Assembly (NCBI GenBank): GCA_030374765.1
Contig: JARGXX010000098.1
Coordinates: forward strand, 62,001 to 126,000
DNA: 64,000 bases
Direction of reading: 5' to 3'
Source of the DNA: Agarophyton chilense
Lineage: Eukaryota; Rhodophyta; Florideophyceae; Gracilariales; Gracilariaceae
Shown here: positions 52,396 through 64,000 of the stretch, one piece after another
How positions within the stretch are numbered: the first letter of the stretch is position 1
How the letters are laid out: each line of letters opens with the position of its first letter
The notes under the pieces: generated by a model
Database searches by the model: none
What the model was told of the DNA's origin: nothing
The model's input: only the letters and a program-made list of their open reading frames with translations
Translations under genes and position numbers: made by a program

Positions 52396-53037
52396 TTATC
52401 CCTCCTGGGCGTTTACCAGCGTGGCTGGGAGTGCGGTCCCCGCAAGGCGGTGGTATCGCATTACCGCGGAGCGCGGGAGGTGCTCGATGGGCTCCGGGGT
52501 GTCCCACTCCGGCCCGTATCCGTACCAGCGGGTCCGGTACTGGAGCACCCCGTGCTCATCGTAGCTATGTCCGGCGATTCGGTCGAGGATGTACTCCTGC
52601 AAGTAAACTTGCCGGCCTTGCCGGGTGGTGGTGACCCGAGCCTCAGCGCCGCGTGGTGCTGGGCTCGTTGTCGCCTGTTCCGGGTCACCCGGTTTGTCAT
52701 TCCGCTCTGCGGTTGTTGCCGGGTTGCCGGGGCTGCCGTACCGCTTCGCGGAAGTTGCCGGCGCGGCCGGGTTGTGTTTCCGCTGGGCGGTAGGGACATC
52801 CCTGAGGTCCGCTCTTACCGCGAGTTGGCGGGGGTCCTTCCGTCTTGGTGACGGTTCGCCGGAGGCCTCCGCTTGATTTGCGGCATGCGGCGTTCCCATT
52901 GGTGGGCAGTTTCCGCCGTGCGGTGTGCCGTGGGCGGTGAGTGGTTCACCGTCCCGGCGGTCCGCCTCCGCGGGGTGGCTGTCAGCCAATGACCGGGATG
53001 CCGGGTGCCCATTGGTCCGATCTCCCGCCCGGGTCAC
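52396..53037 (-). CDS. Chromodomain ORF of element D
   Basis: 213 codons. The first 130 are low-complexity and Arg/Pro-rich. The end is a chromodomain: YLQEYILDRIAGHSY, then YRTRWYGYGPEWDTPEP and HLPRSAVMRYH. It matches the separate chromodomain ORF of element B. It is in the same frame as the pol tail (53796-53293) but separated by stops. Its coding strand contains several CCGC-N3-GCGG palindromes (52702-52712, 52741-52751, 52780-52790, 52913-52923). It would guide integration if attached to an integrase, which this element lacks. Confidence 0.7.
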   Translation of the reverse strand: MTRAGDRTNGHPASRSLADSHPAEADRRDGEPLTAHGTPHGGNCPPMGTPHAANQAEASGEPSPRRKDPRQLAVRADLRDVPTAQRKHNPAAPATSAKRYGSPGNPATTAERNDKPGDPEQATTSPAPRGAEARVTTTRQGRQVYLQEYILDRIAGHSYDEHGVLQYRTRWYGYGPEWDTPEPIEHLPRSAVMRYHRLAGTALPATLVNAQEG

Positions 53038-53292
53038 GTGACCTTGAGGACGGGTGGTCGGGCCGTCGCGGACGGTTGGCTCCGATTGTTAGGCAAGGGA
53101 GGCGGTTTTCGACTTGTCGTCGCGCCCCTTTTCCCCCATGGGGTTCGTACCGTTCTCAACGGAGTGGCTCGCTAAACCTGCTTGCGCAGCGCCCGCCGGA
53201 GTACCGGTATCGACCGAAACGCTCGGTGTGCGACCGCGAATGTGCGGGGAGCCCTCAGTTGCTTCCACGCGATGCGGAGCGTCCGTAGGGTC

Positions 53293-53840
53293 TCACTTCC
53301 CGGCTTCGGGTCTTCGAGCGCCTTGGTTCCCCTTTCGGGGTTGCGTGGCGGTCGGGTTGACCGCCGCGTCCCGCGGGAGCGGATTGGCGTCCGGCGACGA
53401 TGCCGGTTGCCCGCTCGGGGGCCTTGCCCGGGGTGTCCGGTTAAACTTCCGTTGCGACAGCGATGCTTCCGCGATTGAGCGGGTCCCCTCCCCCTCCTTA
53501 GACGGAGCGACGGGTGATGGTGGGCTAACCGCATGGCGGGTATAAATACCGCTGCGCGGCGCCCGTAAGGGTAGCTGGCCGCGAGGGCCAGGTGTTTCCG
53601 GCATTGCCGGTGGATCCGATAAAGTCGGTATATCGGAGAGACCCCGTGAGGGGTGCGGTACCACGGCGGGGCTTCTAAGCCATGGTGCCACGGGTACGGG
53701 TGTTTCATTCTCGCGCGCTGCGAGTAGCTCATCCATTTCCATGGTGTCTTCCCCGATTTCGGGCCAATCTGACTCCGTCGGTGTTTCCCCTTCCAAGGTA
53801 AAGCACGGGATCTCGTCGACCTCCGGGTCGGCAAGTGAAG
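53293..53840 (-). pseudogene. Pol C-terminal tail of D, fused by deletion to RT
   Basis: The acidic/Pro-rich tail aligns with the last part of element B Pol: VVPHPSRGLSDIPTLSD here against ILPHPERGLTDLPETSD in B, and PSKEGEGTRS against PKEGEEDLVPS. It follows the RT remnant directly and out of frame. About 3 kb coding RNase H and integrase is therefore missing compared with B. Confidence 0.8.
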
Positions 53841-55657
53841 AACTCGCACTTCCTCAACTTCAGGGTTATTCCTGCGTCTCGCAGTACGGTCATCACGTCC
53901 CGCACGTGGGTCAGGTGATCGCCCAGGTTTCTGGAAAAGACAATGATGTCGTCCAAGTAGACAAGGCACGTGCGTCACTTGAAACGCGACATCAGTATGT
54001 CTATTGCCCTTTGAAAGGTGGCCGGTGCATTGGTTAAACCAAACGGCATCCGCTTGAAGCGGTAGGAACCCGAGTGGCAAACAAACGCGGTTTTGTCTCG
54101 GTCCTCTTCCCGGACTGGGACTTGCCAGTAGCCCCAGTTAGCATCCAGGGCCGTAAACACGGTAGCGTCCCCGAGCGAGTCTATACACTCGTCCATGCGC
54201 GGGATCGGCTAGGTGTCCCTCACGGTGACGGCATTGAGGCGGCGGTAGTCAACGCAAAACCGCCATGTGCCGTCAGCCTTGAAGGCCAGCACCACCGGTG
54301 AAGCCCAAGGAGATTGGGCGGGCTCGATGACTCCGGCACAGAGCATCTTGTCCACCTGAAATTCTTCCTCCTCCCAAGCTTTCGGTCCTGCCCTGTAAGG
54401 GGGTTGTGCAACCGGACGTGCGTCCGGTAGCAGGTGTATCCGATGTTCGGTTGTATTGATCTCACCCAGTGAGCCGTCCCACATTGTGGTAAACTCGCGT
54501 AGCATTCCGCGTAAGCGGTCCCGGTGTGAGACCGGTACATGACTCAGGTCCAGGTCCTCGAGGGCCTTGATCGGGTCTATCTTATCGTAGCTCGTAGGCT
54601 GTGCCCTGGTGTCAGGTGTGGGAACCGACGAGGTCGGAAATGCATCCGTCTTGACGGGTTTACCGAGCGCCAACTGCTGTGCCTCCCCGGAGGTTTCTGC
54701 ACCGGATACCGGGAGACTATCCTCGGTGGAGGGAGTTATTCCGAGTACTTCGGCAGCCGTCACCTTTGTAGGGAGCATCGCGAGCGGGTGCGGCGTCACA
54801 GACCCAATGACTTGGTTCTTTGCCAGCGTCTGGGGAGCCTTTCCCAGATTGGCAACCAACACCCTGAAAGGGGAATTCGGCGTGACTTGCACGATTCCGT
54901 TCGCAACGGTTAACTGAAATTTCTCGTACAACAAGGGCAAGGGCTGAACAACCCGAAGACCGTGTTGACGAGAATTGACTGAAACCATAACCTGGCTCTC
55001 CGGGGGTATGGTGACTGACGAGGAAACGCGTAGCTTCGTAGAATCCCGGTTCGCCGGTGTGGGTTCCTGCGCAGGAGGTAGAGGAACGTGTTTCCTCGAT
55101 GCCCGCTTCAGCGGTTGACGAACAATGGGGACGGTCGATCCGTCCTCAAGTTCCACCTGCTTAAGGCGTGGGCGGATGGCGTCGACAAACCTGTCGCAGT
55201 AGTCACATCCCAGTATAACTGGCGCGGCCAGCGAGCGGTACACAATAAAAGTTAGTTTAACCACCATCCGCCCTAGCCTGACGACCAGGTCGATCACACC
55301 AACTGTTTTCAACGGGTTCTTATTGGCGTCTGAGACGTCGGTTACCGTTTCAGAACGGATGAGTGACCGCAATGGCGGGGGTAAAACCGATTCCACAATA
55401 AAGTTCGGCCCAGCACCTGCATCCAGGACAGTGAGATGTCTCACCATAAACTGCGTGTGCAGGCCAATGTCAGCGTAAACCTTGTAGTTACGCTTGGCCA
55501 TTACCAAGACTCTATCCGGGATCCGGTTATTTCTAATCCGTATCCACGGTCGACGCAAAACACCGAGGTGTTTAGAGTCCGCGTCTGTGGTATCCTTCCT
55601 TGTCAGGATTTTCACCGGGGAGCGAGGCCTCGGCGCCTCGGGCGTCGTCAGCCTCAA
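53841..55657 (-). pseudogene. Protease-RT remnant of D
   Basis: Piece 55657-54209 covers a protease-like region where the catalytic box reads LDAGAGPN (DTG expected), the linker and the RT fingers. A TAC codon in the YPIPRMDE box is now TAG (about 54206-54208). Piece 54196-53975 has LDANWGYWQVP and MPFGLTNAPATFQRAI, then TGA where B has a Trp (WRTCLVYLDD). The active-site region LDDIIVFS follows from 53956. The frame ends at CEFFT, where the deletion begins. Pol is in -1 relative to gag. Confidence 0.85.
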
Positions 55658-55692
55658 CTCTGAGGACGCCTCTCCCGAAGGGGAGACTCCCT

Positions 55693-57813
55693 CTATTCTT
55701 TTCCCTGTACAGGGTCCTGGTCGGGCGAAGGCCCGACTTCCTCGGCAACGAGTGCATGATTCCGTTGCACGGTAGCTACCGCAGGAGCGGGTTGAGATCC
55801 ACCAGCGTGGTTTGGCGCTGGTGCGGCGCGTGCCGGCTGAGCCGGTCTGTACCGAGAATTCGGAGTGTGAGCCAATGCGTTGGGGAAGTCCGTCTTCGCG
55901 CGGAGATATGACCTTAGTGGCACGGAGCCCTTCTCCTGCGGGGAGAGGGCTTCGTAATTATCCACCACTCGCGCCATATCGCGTAGCGATAAAAGGCATT
56001 GCGGGGAGGTGTGCCCGAGCTCGTAGCACAAGTGGCACACCAACGTTACTCCCGCGTTTCGCGGTACGGCATTCCGAGCATCGGTGTATCTTCCGGGTTC
56101 CCGGTTTCCAACCCATCCAGGGCGCTGACTTCGTGTCATTCAGTTTGAGTACGGCATACGGGGGGCCGGAGTGCGGCGGTCATTAAGATAGAAGACCTGC
56201 CCGTTCTCCGTGTCCCTTGCGGTTGAGTCAACCGAGCCATCCGTCGTAGACGGTAATTCCGTTGTCGGAATAGATAAACCATCGTGATGGATGACATTCA
56301 TATTGTCATAACCCTGTTTGGGGATGCCATCCGTCGCAAATGACGGTGAAGAAGAGTCTGACTCAAGTAGCAATGCTTTAACGGCCTTCGACCGGGTTCC
56401 CGGATTGCGTGCACGTAGTGCATCTCCCTCTGCGCGGGCAAACTGTACGAGTTCAAGGTAGGTCACCTTCGGCTCTTGTTCCCTGTAACGGGCGACAAGA
56501 GTCTTGATGGCTGGATCCAAGCCATCAATAAACATCGTACAGCGTTCCCCAGCGGGGTATACATAACCACAACGGTGGAAAGCCTTATTCAGGCGTACCG
56601 AGTAATCGGTCTCGAGCTCGCCGGAGCGTTGTCGAGTGTCTCGCAAAGCGGTTATTGCCGCTTGTATCGCGGAGTTGGTTGCGTAGGAACGCAGGAGGTA
56701 CTGCACGGCCTCGGGCCAGCAGGTCACACCTCCTTCGGAGGCTCGCGACGAGCCCCGAACCGACAAAAACTGATCTTCAGCGACACCCCGTAGAAAGTAG
56801 GGTAGCGCCACGTACGCTTGTCCTTCGTTCATTCCGAGTATATCGGCTTCCGCTACAAAACGGTGTAGGAAATCCAAGACCAGAATTGGATCATCCCCAG
56901 TAAACGACTGGTTACGAAGTGAGAGCTACATCCGCTTGATGCAGTCTTTCACTTTACCCGTGTCACGCGGTGTCCGACCTAAAGAGGAACCTTCTAGCCG
57001 GTAATACCGGTAGGACAGGAGTGTCCTGTACAGAGGGTTGGTGGGCTTCAAGGGTTTGAGGCCCAAATGTCGCCGACCCTTGGGGCGCGACCGGATGGCC
57101 CCGTAGGTGGCAGAGGACCGCTTTGAGCGGGAAGAGCGCCCATAACGATCCTGTGGGTCATCGCTCACCGACGAATCGGAACTCTCCGAGTCACTCGGTT
57201 TACCGTCCGACTCAGATTATGAGTCGGACGGGTGTCCGTGCTTACGGATAGAATCCCGGTTCTTCCGGCTCTTCCGGTGCCGCGACTGGGTCTCTCGATG
57301 AGAGAAAACCGGTCTAGCCGCGTTCGCGGGCGAGGTTAACGTCCTCTCGAACGACTCAAGTCGGCTTCGGAGACGCTCGAAGCGATTCTCCATACCTTCT
57401 GCGAAGGAAGACGGATCGCCAAAACACTCGAGTAGTGTATTGACGTCCGACCGCAATACGCGGATATCCTCGGCTAACTCACTTGGAGGGGGGTTAGCGA
57501 GGCTTCCTCGTAAAGAGGTGAACTCCCTCGAGAGGGTATTGTGAGCAGCCCGCAAGGAGCGGAGCTGCTCTTCCAAGCGTACAATCCGCGCTTGGTCGAC
57601 CAACCGCGGAGGCGGAGAAACCACCGTTGCGACGGTCGTTAACCCGGAATCGGGCTGCGGGTCTTCAGTGCCGGTGACCGGTATCTCCCGGGAATCCGGT
57701 GTTGGAGCCAGGGCCTGTGGAACATCAGTGCCCCTGGCATCACCGCTTTGGCGGGAACGGCTGCGTGTTGCAGGAGGCTCCATGCTAGGCGGTTTCCTTG
57801 GCATTGGCCACAC
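55693..57813 (-). pseudogene. Ty3/gypsy gag of D, several stops
   Basis: All pieces are in one frame, from MWPMPRKPPS at 57813. Stops: TAA at about 57214-57216, TAG at about 56926-56928 and TGA at about 56140-56142. Domains match B: a coiled-coil-like N-terminal part (EEQLRSLRAAHNTLSREFTS), an Arg/Ser tract, the capsid-like region (LDFLHRFVAEADILGM, CWPEAVQYLLRSYAT) and a CCHC knuckle (CHLCYELGHTSPQC). The frame ends at TAG 55693-55695 just after a slippery run. Confidence 0.85.
55699..55705 (-). promoter_or_regulatory. Probable -1 frameshift site at gag/pol of D
   Basis: GGGAAAA on the - strand, read in gag as GGA AAA, two codons before the gag stop. It fits the X-XXY-YYZ rule. Pol is open in -1 from here (GVSPSGEASS). 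Confidence 0.65.
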
Positions 57814-57906
57814 CGTCTCGACGGAAAAATAGAAAGCAAACCGGTGAGACCGGAGAAAACCCGTTAAACGGAAAACAACCTCAGAGAGGACACAAGCGGT
57901 CTTGAC

Positions 57907-57924
57907 TTCTAAGTCGGGAGACCA
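57907..57924 (-). promoter_or_regulatory. tRNA primer-binding site of D
   Basis: On the - strand TGGTCTCCCGACTTAGAA, three bases from the 5' LTR, identical to element B. Confidence 0.8.
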
Positions 57925-57927
57925 ATT

Positions 57928-58792
57928 TGTAGGACAATGCCCCCAAGGGGGAAAACCTACGAAGACGTCCGGATCTTCCTCTCACGAGGTAACCGGCGCG
58001 GTAGAGCCCTCCCAGGGATCGGCGTGCAATGCCGGGTGTAAGCCGGAGCCGAACCGTCGCGACGGGCGCAGGGAGGCTGAAAGAAGCCGAGAATATCCGC
58101 CGAACCGGTGCTTGCGTATCCTCTGAGGAGTCAATACCCACGAGAGTGGCGAGCACGACAGGTGTCAGTGCGAGCCGCAAGAGCGGGAATTGCCCAACGA
58201 AGGGGAGGAAAAGGGAAGGAAAATGGGAACGGAGGCAAGAGGGCGAGGTTGACCACGAGTCGCAAGAGGGGACTCGGGAATAGCCGGCACTGCCGGGTGT
58301 AGCAAACCGTATACACGTGCGGAACCACGAAAGTGGGAATAGATACCCAACACACGAAGGTTTCTTGAACGTCCAAGGGGGTTGGGTAGCCGTGCACCAC
58401 GGGAAATCCCTCCGTAAGGAGTTGTATATCCGCGCAGGCGGTTCGACCCAGAGCCAAGATCTGGAAGACCAAGATCATCCTTGTTGGGGAGACTTTACTG
58501 GACCGGCGGCCGCGAGGCCGGCGGCCTAAGTACTGTAGTCACCGTAGAATAGAATAAATAAAGTCTATCCTAAATAGCTAAATGTCCGTCTAACAAAAGG
58601 GGCCAATCTGGCGGCCACGTGTCGCGCGGGCGCTGCCGCCACGTGTATGGCACCCGGTCCCGCCGGTGCATCACTGGCGTTCCGGCCATTGCCGTGAAAA
58701 CGGATTACTCCTACTCATAACGAGGTTGCACGCCGGAGGCTCCGGAAAAAACTTAAGTCCCCAAAAACCTCCCTGGAGGGCGTTGCTCTTCA
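57928..58792 (-). mobile_element. Element D 5' LTR
   Basis: 865 bases; on the - strand TGAAGAGCAACGCCC to CATTGTCCTACA. It pairs with 49376-50241. Confidence 0.92.
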
Positions 58793-58797
58793 CCCCT
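58793..58797. repeat. Target-site duplication of D, right (CCCCT)
   Basis: Second copy of the duplicated target; see 49371-49375. Confidence 0.8.
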
Positions 58798-60693
58798 TAC
58801 ACCTCGAAAGGAGCAGAGAGCAGATATTGCGTTTTGAAGTTTCTCGTGAAGAAGAGCTTCTTAGCTTGGCGAAGAACGCCTGGCATCCATTTTAGTTGTA
58901 GTTAATTACCTTCAATTTAAGCAACAACCTCTTTTGCGATCTTGAACTATTTTGATTGAACATGTTATTGCACGATAGATAACACCGTTTTCGTTCACAT
59001 GACATGCGTCTACCCGAATAAGTCAGAAACGTATCTGTTTCGGAGACCTTATTACAGATTTTTTTCATGCTTTGTATGCGCTCGAATCTACTGGACTCTA
59101 AATCATACAAAGTATGCCCAAAAATCTTCGGTGCTACAGCGTGCGATCTTCGCCTTAAAAAAGTTTAATAAAAGATCTTTTCCATCTCGGTCGTCTGGAC
59201 GACGACCAACCTTATGCAGTCTTTGATATATGCGCTCAAAAATCGGAGTCTGAGTCATACTCGTCTGTGGAATTCTGTAGTTTAGTGAGCTGCACCGATG
59301 TGGTAGGTATGGGAGGTGGTGGACCTGGACGTTTGCCGGAATGCACCGTGTACTGGAGTGGTTTAGGTAGCATTTAGCTTAACTGTTCAATAATGAAGTG
59401 CACCTCCTCATGATCACGTGGAAATGATCGCTATTCTGAGTCGGGTGGCTGGTGAGATATATATCTACAGCGAGCATGGCAACCTCTGTCACTATTGTAA
59501 AGACAAGCACTTATTAGAGTTCTTCTGCGCCTTTTGGTTTCTGAAGTCGACCATACACGTAAGCCTAGTGTCCTTACGTTGTTCCGAAACCGCGAACGCT
59601 GTGCTTCATAGTCTACCAACGTGGTCTCAGTACGCCTGCTGTTCCTGTTTCAACCTTTAGAGGCTGGTTTTGCCACACCTGACAGGTATCTTCAATCTTC
59701 TTCTCCTGGGTCGCACAGATCTCCCACTCTCTAGAACCGCCATGTCTTACTCCCCTCGCTACCGTTTTTGTTTATACCACAAATTCAGGCAACAATGGAT
59801 CGCGAAAACCGTTGTGTTTTGCACAAGAATGAGTTCTGCTTTCCACACCATTGTTACAAGTAACGCTTTTACGCTTTCTGAGATTTTGAAGCGACAAAAA
59901 CAAGACCCTCACTAACCTCAATTATTGTACCACTATTTTCATAAAGCACCGCGAACCTATCTGATTGTAATGTTGTAGAAGTGTTTCGAATGTCTCGAAC
60001 CGCTTTTAACGCATTAGGAAGAATAATTTAGATAATTTATCGTGTGAAGCCCGACATATTTGCTGATAGAAGAACAATATCTATTTTGGTAAAACTAGCA
60101 ATTGGAGTAAGATTGCTGTCGGTGCGAATTTTAAGGATCTTATGTTACTATTTGGTTTAAGTGATACCTGTGTCCGCTGATTCTTAATTTAGTTTATAAC
60201 TGCTGTTCTGGAAGTAACGTCGCTCCTGCGACTACCGAAAAACGAAGAGGGTCTGCGTGAATTAAAAAGTGGATTCCAGACCTCCCAAATATTCTCAAAT
60301 AATTTTTCCTGATGCATTGATGCTTTTGATGCGCTTTGTGTGAACATATGAAATCCACCAAACGATGAGAATCCCAATTCCGTTTACTGCAGCAAACGGA
60401 ATTACTCGATTTCCGTGCAGGCTTCCGTCGACGGTGACTGCCGATTTCTTGACTTTTCTGCTATTACAGTGGGATCTAATAAGGATGCTTTGACCTTTTT
60501 TGAATTCGTTTTAGCGCGCTACTTCGAGGATGGAAACGTTACTCTGGGCTACTATGTAGTGTGTGATGCGGCGTACACGTTATCTAGCTTTTGATTTACC
60601 CCCTGTCAAGATAAGGATACCGACATTTTCAAAGACGCACTAAATTTTTTCACTTCATTCATATGAATGTATGTGGGACAAATATTTGTCATT
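58798..60693. other. Intergenic, no gene recognised
   Basis: Only short open frames without recognisable motifs. A perfect 10-base inverted repeat (AATTCCGTTT with its mirror, 8-base loop) lies at 60374-60401. Confidence 0.5.
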
Positions 60694-60698
60694 CTGAC

Positions 60699-61586
60699 TG
60701 AAGGACAATGCCCTTCAAGGGGGTTTCTTCGCAGGACTTAGGAAGTTCGCTCGCTTGAGGACTAGCTTGGTCTATGGCAAGCTATACTGCTATTGCGTGC
60801 TGACGGCCGGTTAGGACCGGAAGTGCACACGGGTGGGACACGTGGACTGCACGGATGCCAACGCTCGAGTACGAGGCGCGCCACACGTGGCCCGGATTCT
60901 ACCTAATGGTTAGTATTATTTAGTAATTTTTAGTATTTATTTGGCTACGCTATCGCTATTTAGTGTCTATTTTTTGGGCGCACGCCCACTGTCAGGGGCC
61001 GCGCGCCACACTACTTAGGAGGTTGAGCACTGCTCCCCAGTAAAGACCCTCTTCGGAGATCCCAAGGAGGGAGTCTTGGCTCTGAACTTTTCGCCTTCGG
61101 CGCGTTTTCACCTCATACTGCGTGAGCGTCCGTCGCACGTTAGTTCATCCACCCTTCTGTCGACCAGAGTGCTACCACCACCGTGGGTTCATATTTAATC
61201 GCCAACACTTGTCGTAGTCTCGCCCCTGTATAGGGTTTCGCTCCCGTTTTCCTCTTGTTCTCCTTTTTGGCTCTCGTGAGTGGCCGCCCCACTCACCTCG
61301 CTCGTCCACCTCATACGAGTGTTTCCTCGCCTCTTTTCCGACAATCGCCGTGGTACCGCTCCGTCTAGGATTGGTCACACCCCGGACTGTGCCGTGCTCA
61401 CCTAAACACTCTAGGTATATCCCGCCGGATTGGCCTCGGTCTTACACCCGACTTCGTCGTGCCTTTCCAGAGTGGCTCTGTTTCTGTGCTCCGCTGGGAC
61501 GCGTCTCCTCCGCCTGAGGCGTGTCTCTCAAGAGAGGAAGATCCCAAACATCTTCATGGTATCTCCGCTCCAAGCGTTTTCCTACA
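60699..61586 (-). mobile_element. Solo LTR related to element D
   Basis: 888 bases between two CTGAC direct repeats (60694-60698 and 61587-61591), with TG/CA ends. In + orientation it starts TGAAGGACAATGCCC, like the D LTR (TGTAGGACAATGCCC), which fixes its orientation as -. No internal region remains, so it arose by LTR-LTR recombination. Confidence 0.8.
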
Positions 61587-61591
61587 CTGAC

Positions 61592-62900
61592 ATCACGTTA
61601 GAATATACTTTGCAATGGTGGCATCAATGAAAACGTAGAGGAAAGTTTCATCATCATTTCCGTAGGGATTTTTCTAAACAATTACGTAATTTTCTCGATG
61701 CTCGGGAATAGGTATGTGTACAACGCATACGGAATTAAAGCTCAACACAATGAATTAGATGGTTGGCACTAAAACATATATATTCCATGGCGGCCCCAGA
61801 TCTAGAAACCGAGAGGGTGGTAATTCGGGGGAAACTACGTCAAGTACTAGTGGAAAGGGGTTTCCTGCACCTGACGAATAAAAGTTATGTTTGATGGGTA
61901 CGTGAAGTAGGGATAGCATTCACTGATAATTCTGTGTTAATACTAGCCTTCTATATGGCTTGCAGGTTTGTCTCCTCCTCCGATCCTTTCGGCCGGTGCT
62001 TTCTCGGATTTTTGTAGTACCGCGCTTGGTGAGCTGGAACGATTCTGGATCAGACTGGTGTGGCGAGGGTTCTTCTTCGGCCGTGAATTGCGATGGCTAT
62101 GAAATACGGTACACTACAGTGAAATCATACGACGACAGGTGTACAATATAAGGCGTTGGAAGTTATGCTCGATGTAATTGTTGAATACTCTCTGCACTGT
62201 AAGAGTGTTTTAGGACTCGGTATGAAAGAGTCTGGTGATAAAAGGGAAGAGTTTGTTGAGATAGTGAGCAATTCGGATGAAAGAGGTCATTCCCGGGACG
62301 ACTCTCATGGTGTGACAAGCGCGGACAGCTCCAATATGAGCGCTTATCTTCATGAGGCTGCTCATGATCCGAGTTCAGGCTCACAATTCACTTCACAATA
62401 TCATATTGGGATGAGCCTCTGAGGTAAAAGAAATTGGCAGCAATCTAACCAAAGAGTAATCATGGAACAGAAATCTGTCATCGATGAAATTCTGCTAGTG
62501 TGGAATCCGCTGGTGGAACTGAAGACAAATGCATTTCGGTATCGGTATAAGTAATTTCAAGTTCCTTGACCGGATGTTTCTAGTATTTGTATGGAGATAG
62601 ATCACTAGCTCTGGCAGAGTATGACGATACACATCAACCAGCGCTCATAAATAGGCTTTGGCTGCCAGCGTTATTGAGCAGACAAAGGAGAACTTGAATC
62701 AGGAGAACGTTTTTTTGAATGATTTTAGCCGTCTTCCAGCTTTGTTTCCCAGCAACATGTGCTCGAAAGTGTGACGATTTATTGATGAGCGCCATTCACT
62801 GAGCCGCAGTGATCCTCTCAAGCGTCTTGTGGATATTGTATCTGAAGGCATTCGTTATTTACTTACCATTTGTTTTTCGTTCGCTGCGGAGCTTGTGCTG
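61592..62900. other. Intergenic, no gene recognised
   Basis: Short open frames (for example 61960-62151 and 62156-62422) show no recognisable motif. Part may be decayed 5' sequence of the following pseudogene. Confidence 0.4.
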
Positions 62901-62929
62901 CATGTAAGGTGTACGCTCGACCTCATGTA

Positions 62930-63812
62930 TACATCTATCAGACATGAAAAGCATGGACCAGCGACATTCACATCCGCAATTTGGTGTGTTAGAAAATTGA
63001 AACAAACGATAAATACGTTACGAAAACTTGCGTGCTAATGTGCAGGATGTATTTGATTTGGGATGGTCCAGAGATAGTTCAAAGCGTGTTTCAGCTAGAG
63101 TAGATAACGCTTTAATGATATGGGAAGTGAAAAATCCTTCCAAATCACCCTTCACGCTTCGAAACCATGCCAATCTTGTTCAGGGAATGTCCATAGATCC
63201 CTTTTCGCGACTTATTGCATCTTTGGGAAATGAACTAACTGTGTGTGTTTTCACTTCGAACGCTTCCAATTGGTATCAGGTAGCGTATCTATTGAGTTTT
63301 CAGAATATCAAGTTTGTTCATGGATGATTCTTGCTTCAAGACTTGTATTAAAAGAATGAGATGGTCACCGGATGGAATTGTTGTTGTCGGTCCATCTGGA
63401 GTTCATCTTCTCGTAACAAAACGTCAGTTAGAAGTTCATATCGTTACTAAAAAACAATGGCTTCAACCTACAGTTAAATGCGGCGGTCTCACTAAACAGG
63501 CTGTTGTTGTCAGGTTCCACCCGATTTTTTTATGGAATTCGATAGAGCGCTCAATTCTCTCGTGATGATGATGGCGGCACGCCCTCACAACCTTTTACGA
63601 GCTTCAAATATCGCATGACTTTTGCTGGGCCTTGTGTGGATAAAGTGCTGTTTTATAACAGCACAATTTTCAGTGTCTTTTTGCGAGTGTGAAGAGTTTT
63701 CACGTTGCTAAACATACGGAATCAGCTCGGAGTAGTACCGGTCAAAGTTTGGTAATTAGTTCCGCAGACGGATACGTCGTACTGATACGCTTTACGAACG
63801 AGGAACTGGGTC
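62930..63812 (+). pseudogene. CAF-1 p60-like (CHAF1B/FAS2/Cac2) WD40 pseudogene
   Basis: Broken WD40 frames in the order of the histone chaperone CAF-1 small WD subunit. DVFDLGWSRDSS and VDNALMIWEV, then LVQGMSIDPFSRLIASL (63050-63240) match two repeats. DDSCFKTCIKRMRWSPDG (63320-63378) matches the p60-specific motif with DDS, FFRRL and PDG. KQAVVVRFHPIFL follows (63500), and SSADGYVVLIRFTNEELG (about 63755-63805) is the last repeat, followed by a stop. Frames change near 63035, 63310 and after 63540, and parts of repeats are missing. An intron explanation is possible for one break but not all. CAF-1 deposits H3-H4 during replication. Confidence 0.65.
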
Positions 63813-63882
63813 AAAAACTCTGAACGAGAATCACACCTCCATGGTTCCATAGACTCGAAGATATGGCACCAACCATGCAATC

Positions 63883-63910
63883 GCCCCCCCCCCACCCCTC
63901 CAAAAAAAAA
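63883..63910. repeat. C/A homopolymer runs
   Basis: A run of ten or more C followed by CACCCCTCC and nine A. Low-complexity, with no further meaning seen. Confidence 0.8.
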
Positions 63911-64000
63911 GTGCGCAGCCGATTTCTGTGTCTTTTGTGAAACCACAACCTTTCAGAGATTCAGAGAAGCCTGCAGCTAAGATTAATGTAGTGCAACGCC

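Larger units (their letters stand above)
49376..58792 (-). mobile_element. Ty3/gypsy element D, deletion derivative with intact antisense ORF
   Basis: - strand element with two LTRs that differ at about 11 of 866 bases by eye, and a 5-bp duplication. Order from the right: LTR, PBS, gag (several stops), protease, RT cut short, pol tail, chromodomain, opposite-strand ORF, polypurine tract, LTR. RNase H and integrase are missing (junction near 53841). It must have moved with enzymes from another copy. Confidence 0.9.

Overview
The window is eukaryotic nuclear DNA. It has no operons or Shine-Dalgarno sites, and it encodes a Rab6 GTPase, a bZIP factor, a dsRNA-binding protein and a broken histone-chaperone (CAF-1 p60) copy. 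The clear host genes are long, intronless and closely packed, and they sit between large LTR-retrotransposon blocks. That layout fits a red alga (a florideophyte such as Chondrus would match), but the taxon is an inference from gene style only.

Layout. (1) 1-13240 is a giant inverted repeat made of two copies (A1 on +, A2 on -) of one decayed Ty3/gypsy family, joined tail to tail around a single LTR-like core at 6414-6921. A2 continues through protease and gag to its 5' LTR, which begins at 16793. (2) A young, nearly complete Ty3/gypsy chromovirus, B (17033-28822), is inserted inside the A2 5' LTR with a 5-bp target duplication. The rest of that LTR resumes at 28828-29299. (3) 29300-43340 is the host part: an AT-rich spacer with dispersed palindromes, a 1174-aa nuclear-type protein, a protein with two dsRNA-binding domains and an RNase D-like domain, Rab6, a bZIP factor and a membrane protein. 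(4) About 43640-49198 is a degenerate Ty1/copia element (-), split by an intact Tc1/mariner DD34E transposon (47618-48917). (5) 49376-58792 is a third Ty3/gypsy family, D (-), with 866/865-bp LTRs and a 5-bp target duplication. RNase H and integrase are deleted. (6) 58793-64000 holds a solo LTR (60699-61586) with target duplication and a CAF-1 p60-like pseudogene.

The most interesting system is shared by the three Ty3/gypsy families. Each carries a long extra reading frame (about 590-750 codons) on the strand opposite gag-pol, always between the chromodomain and the 3' LTR. The encoded proteins are homologous between families, match no domain I know, and stay open in B and D even though D gag-pol is dead. 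At least two families are also peppered with their own short interrupted palindromes: ACCT-N3-AGGT in A and CCGC-N3-GCGG in D, with a similar CCC/GGG motif in B. Family-specific motifs plus a family-specific accessory protein suggest an element-encoded DNA-binding or anti-silencing factor, by analogy with VANC proteins of VANDAL transposons. This is a hypothesis. The same three families share a primer-binding site and a gag/pol junction of the -1 frameshift type.
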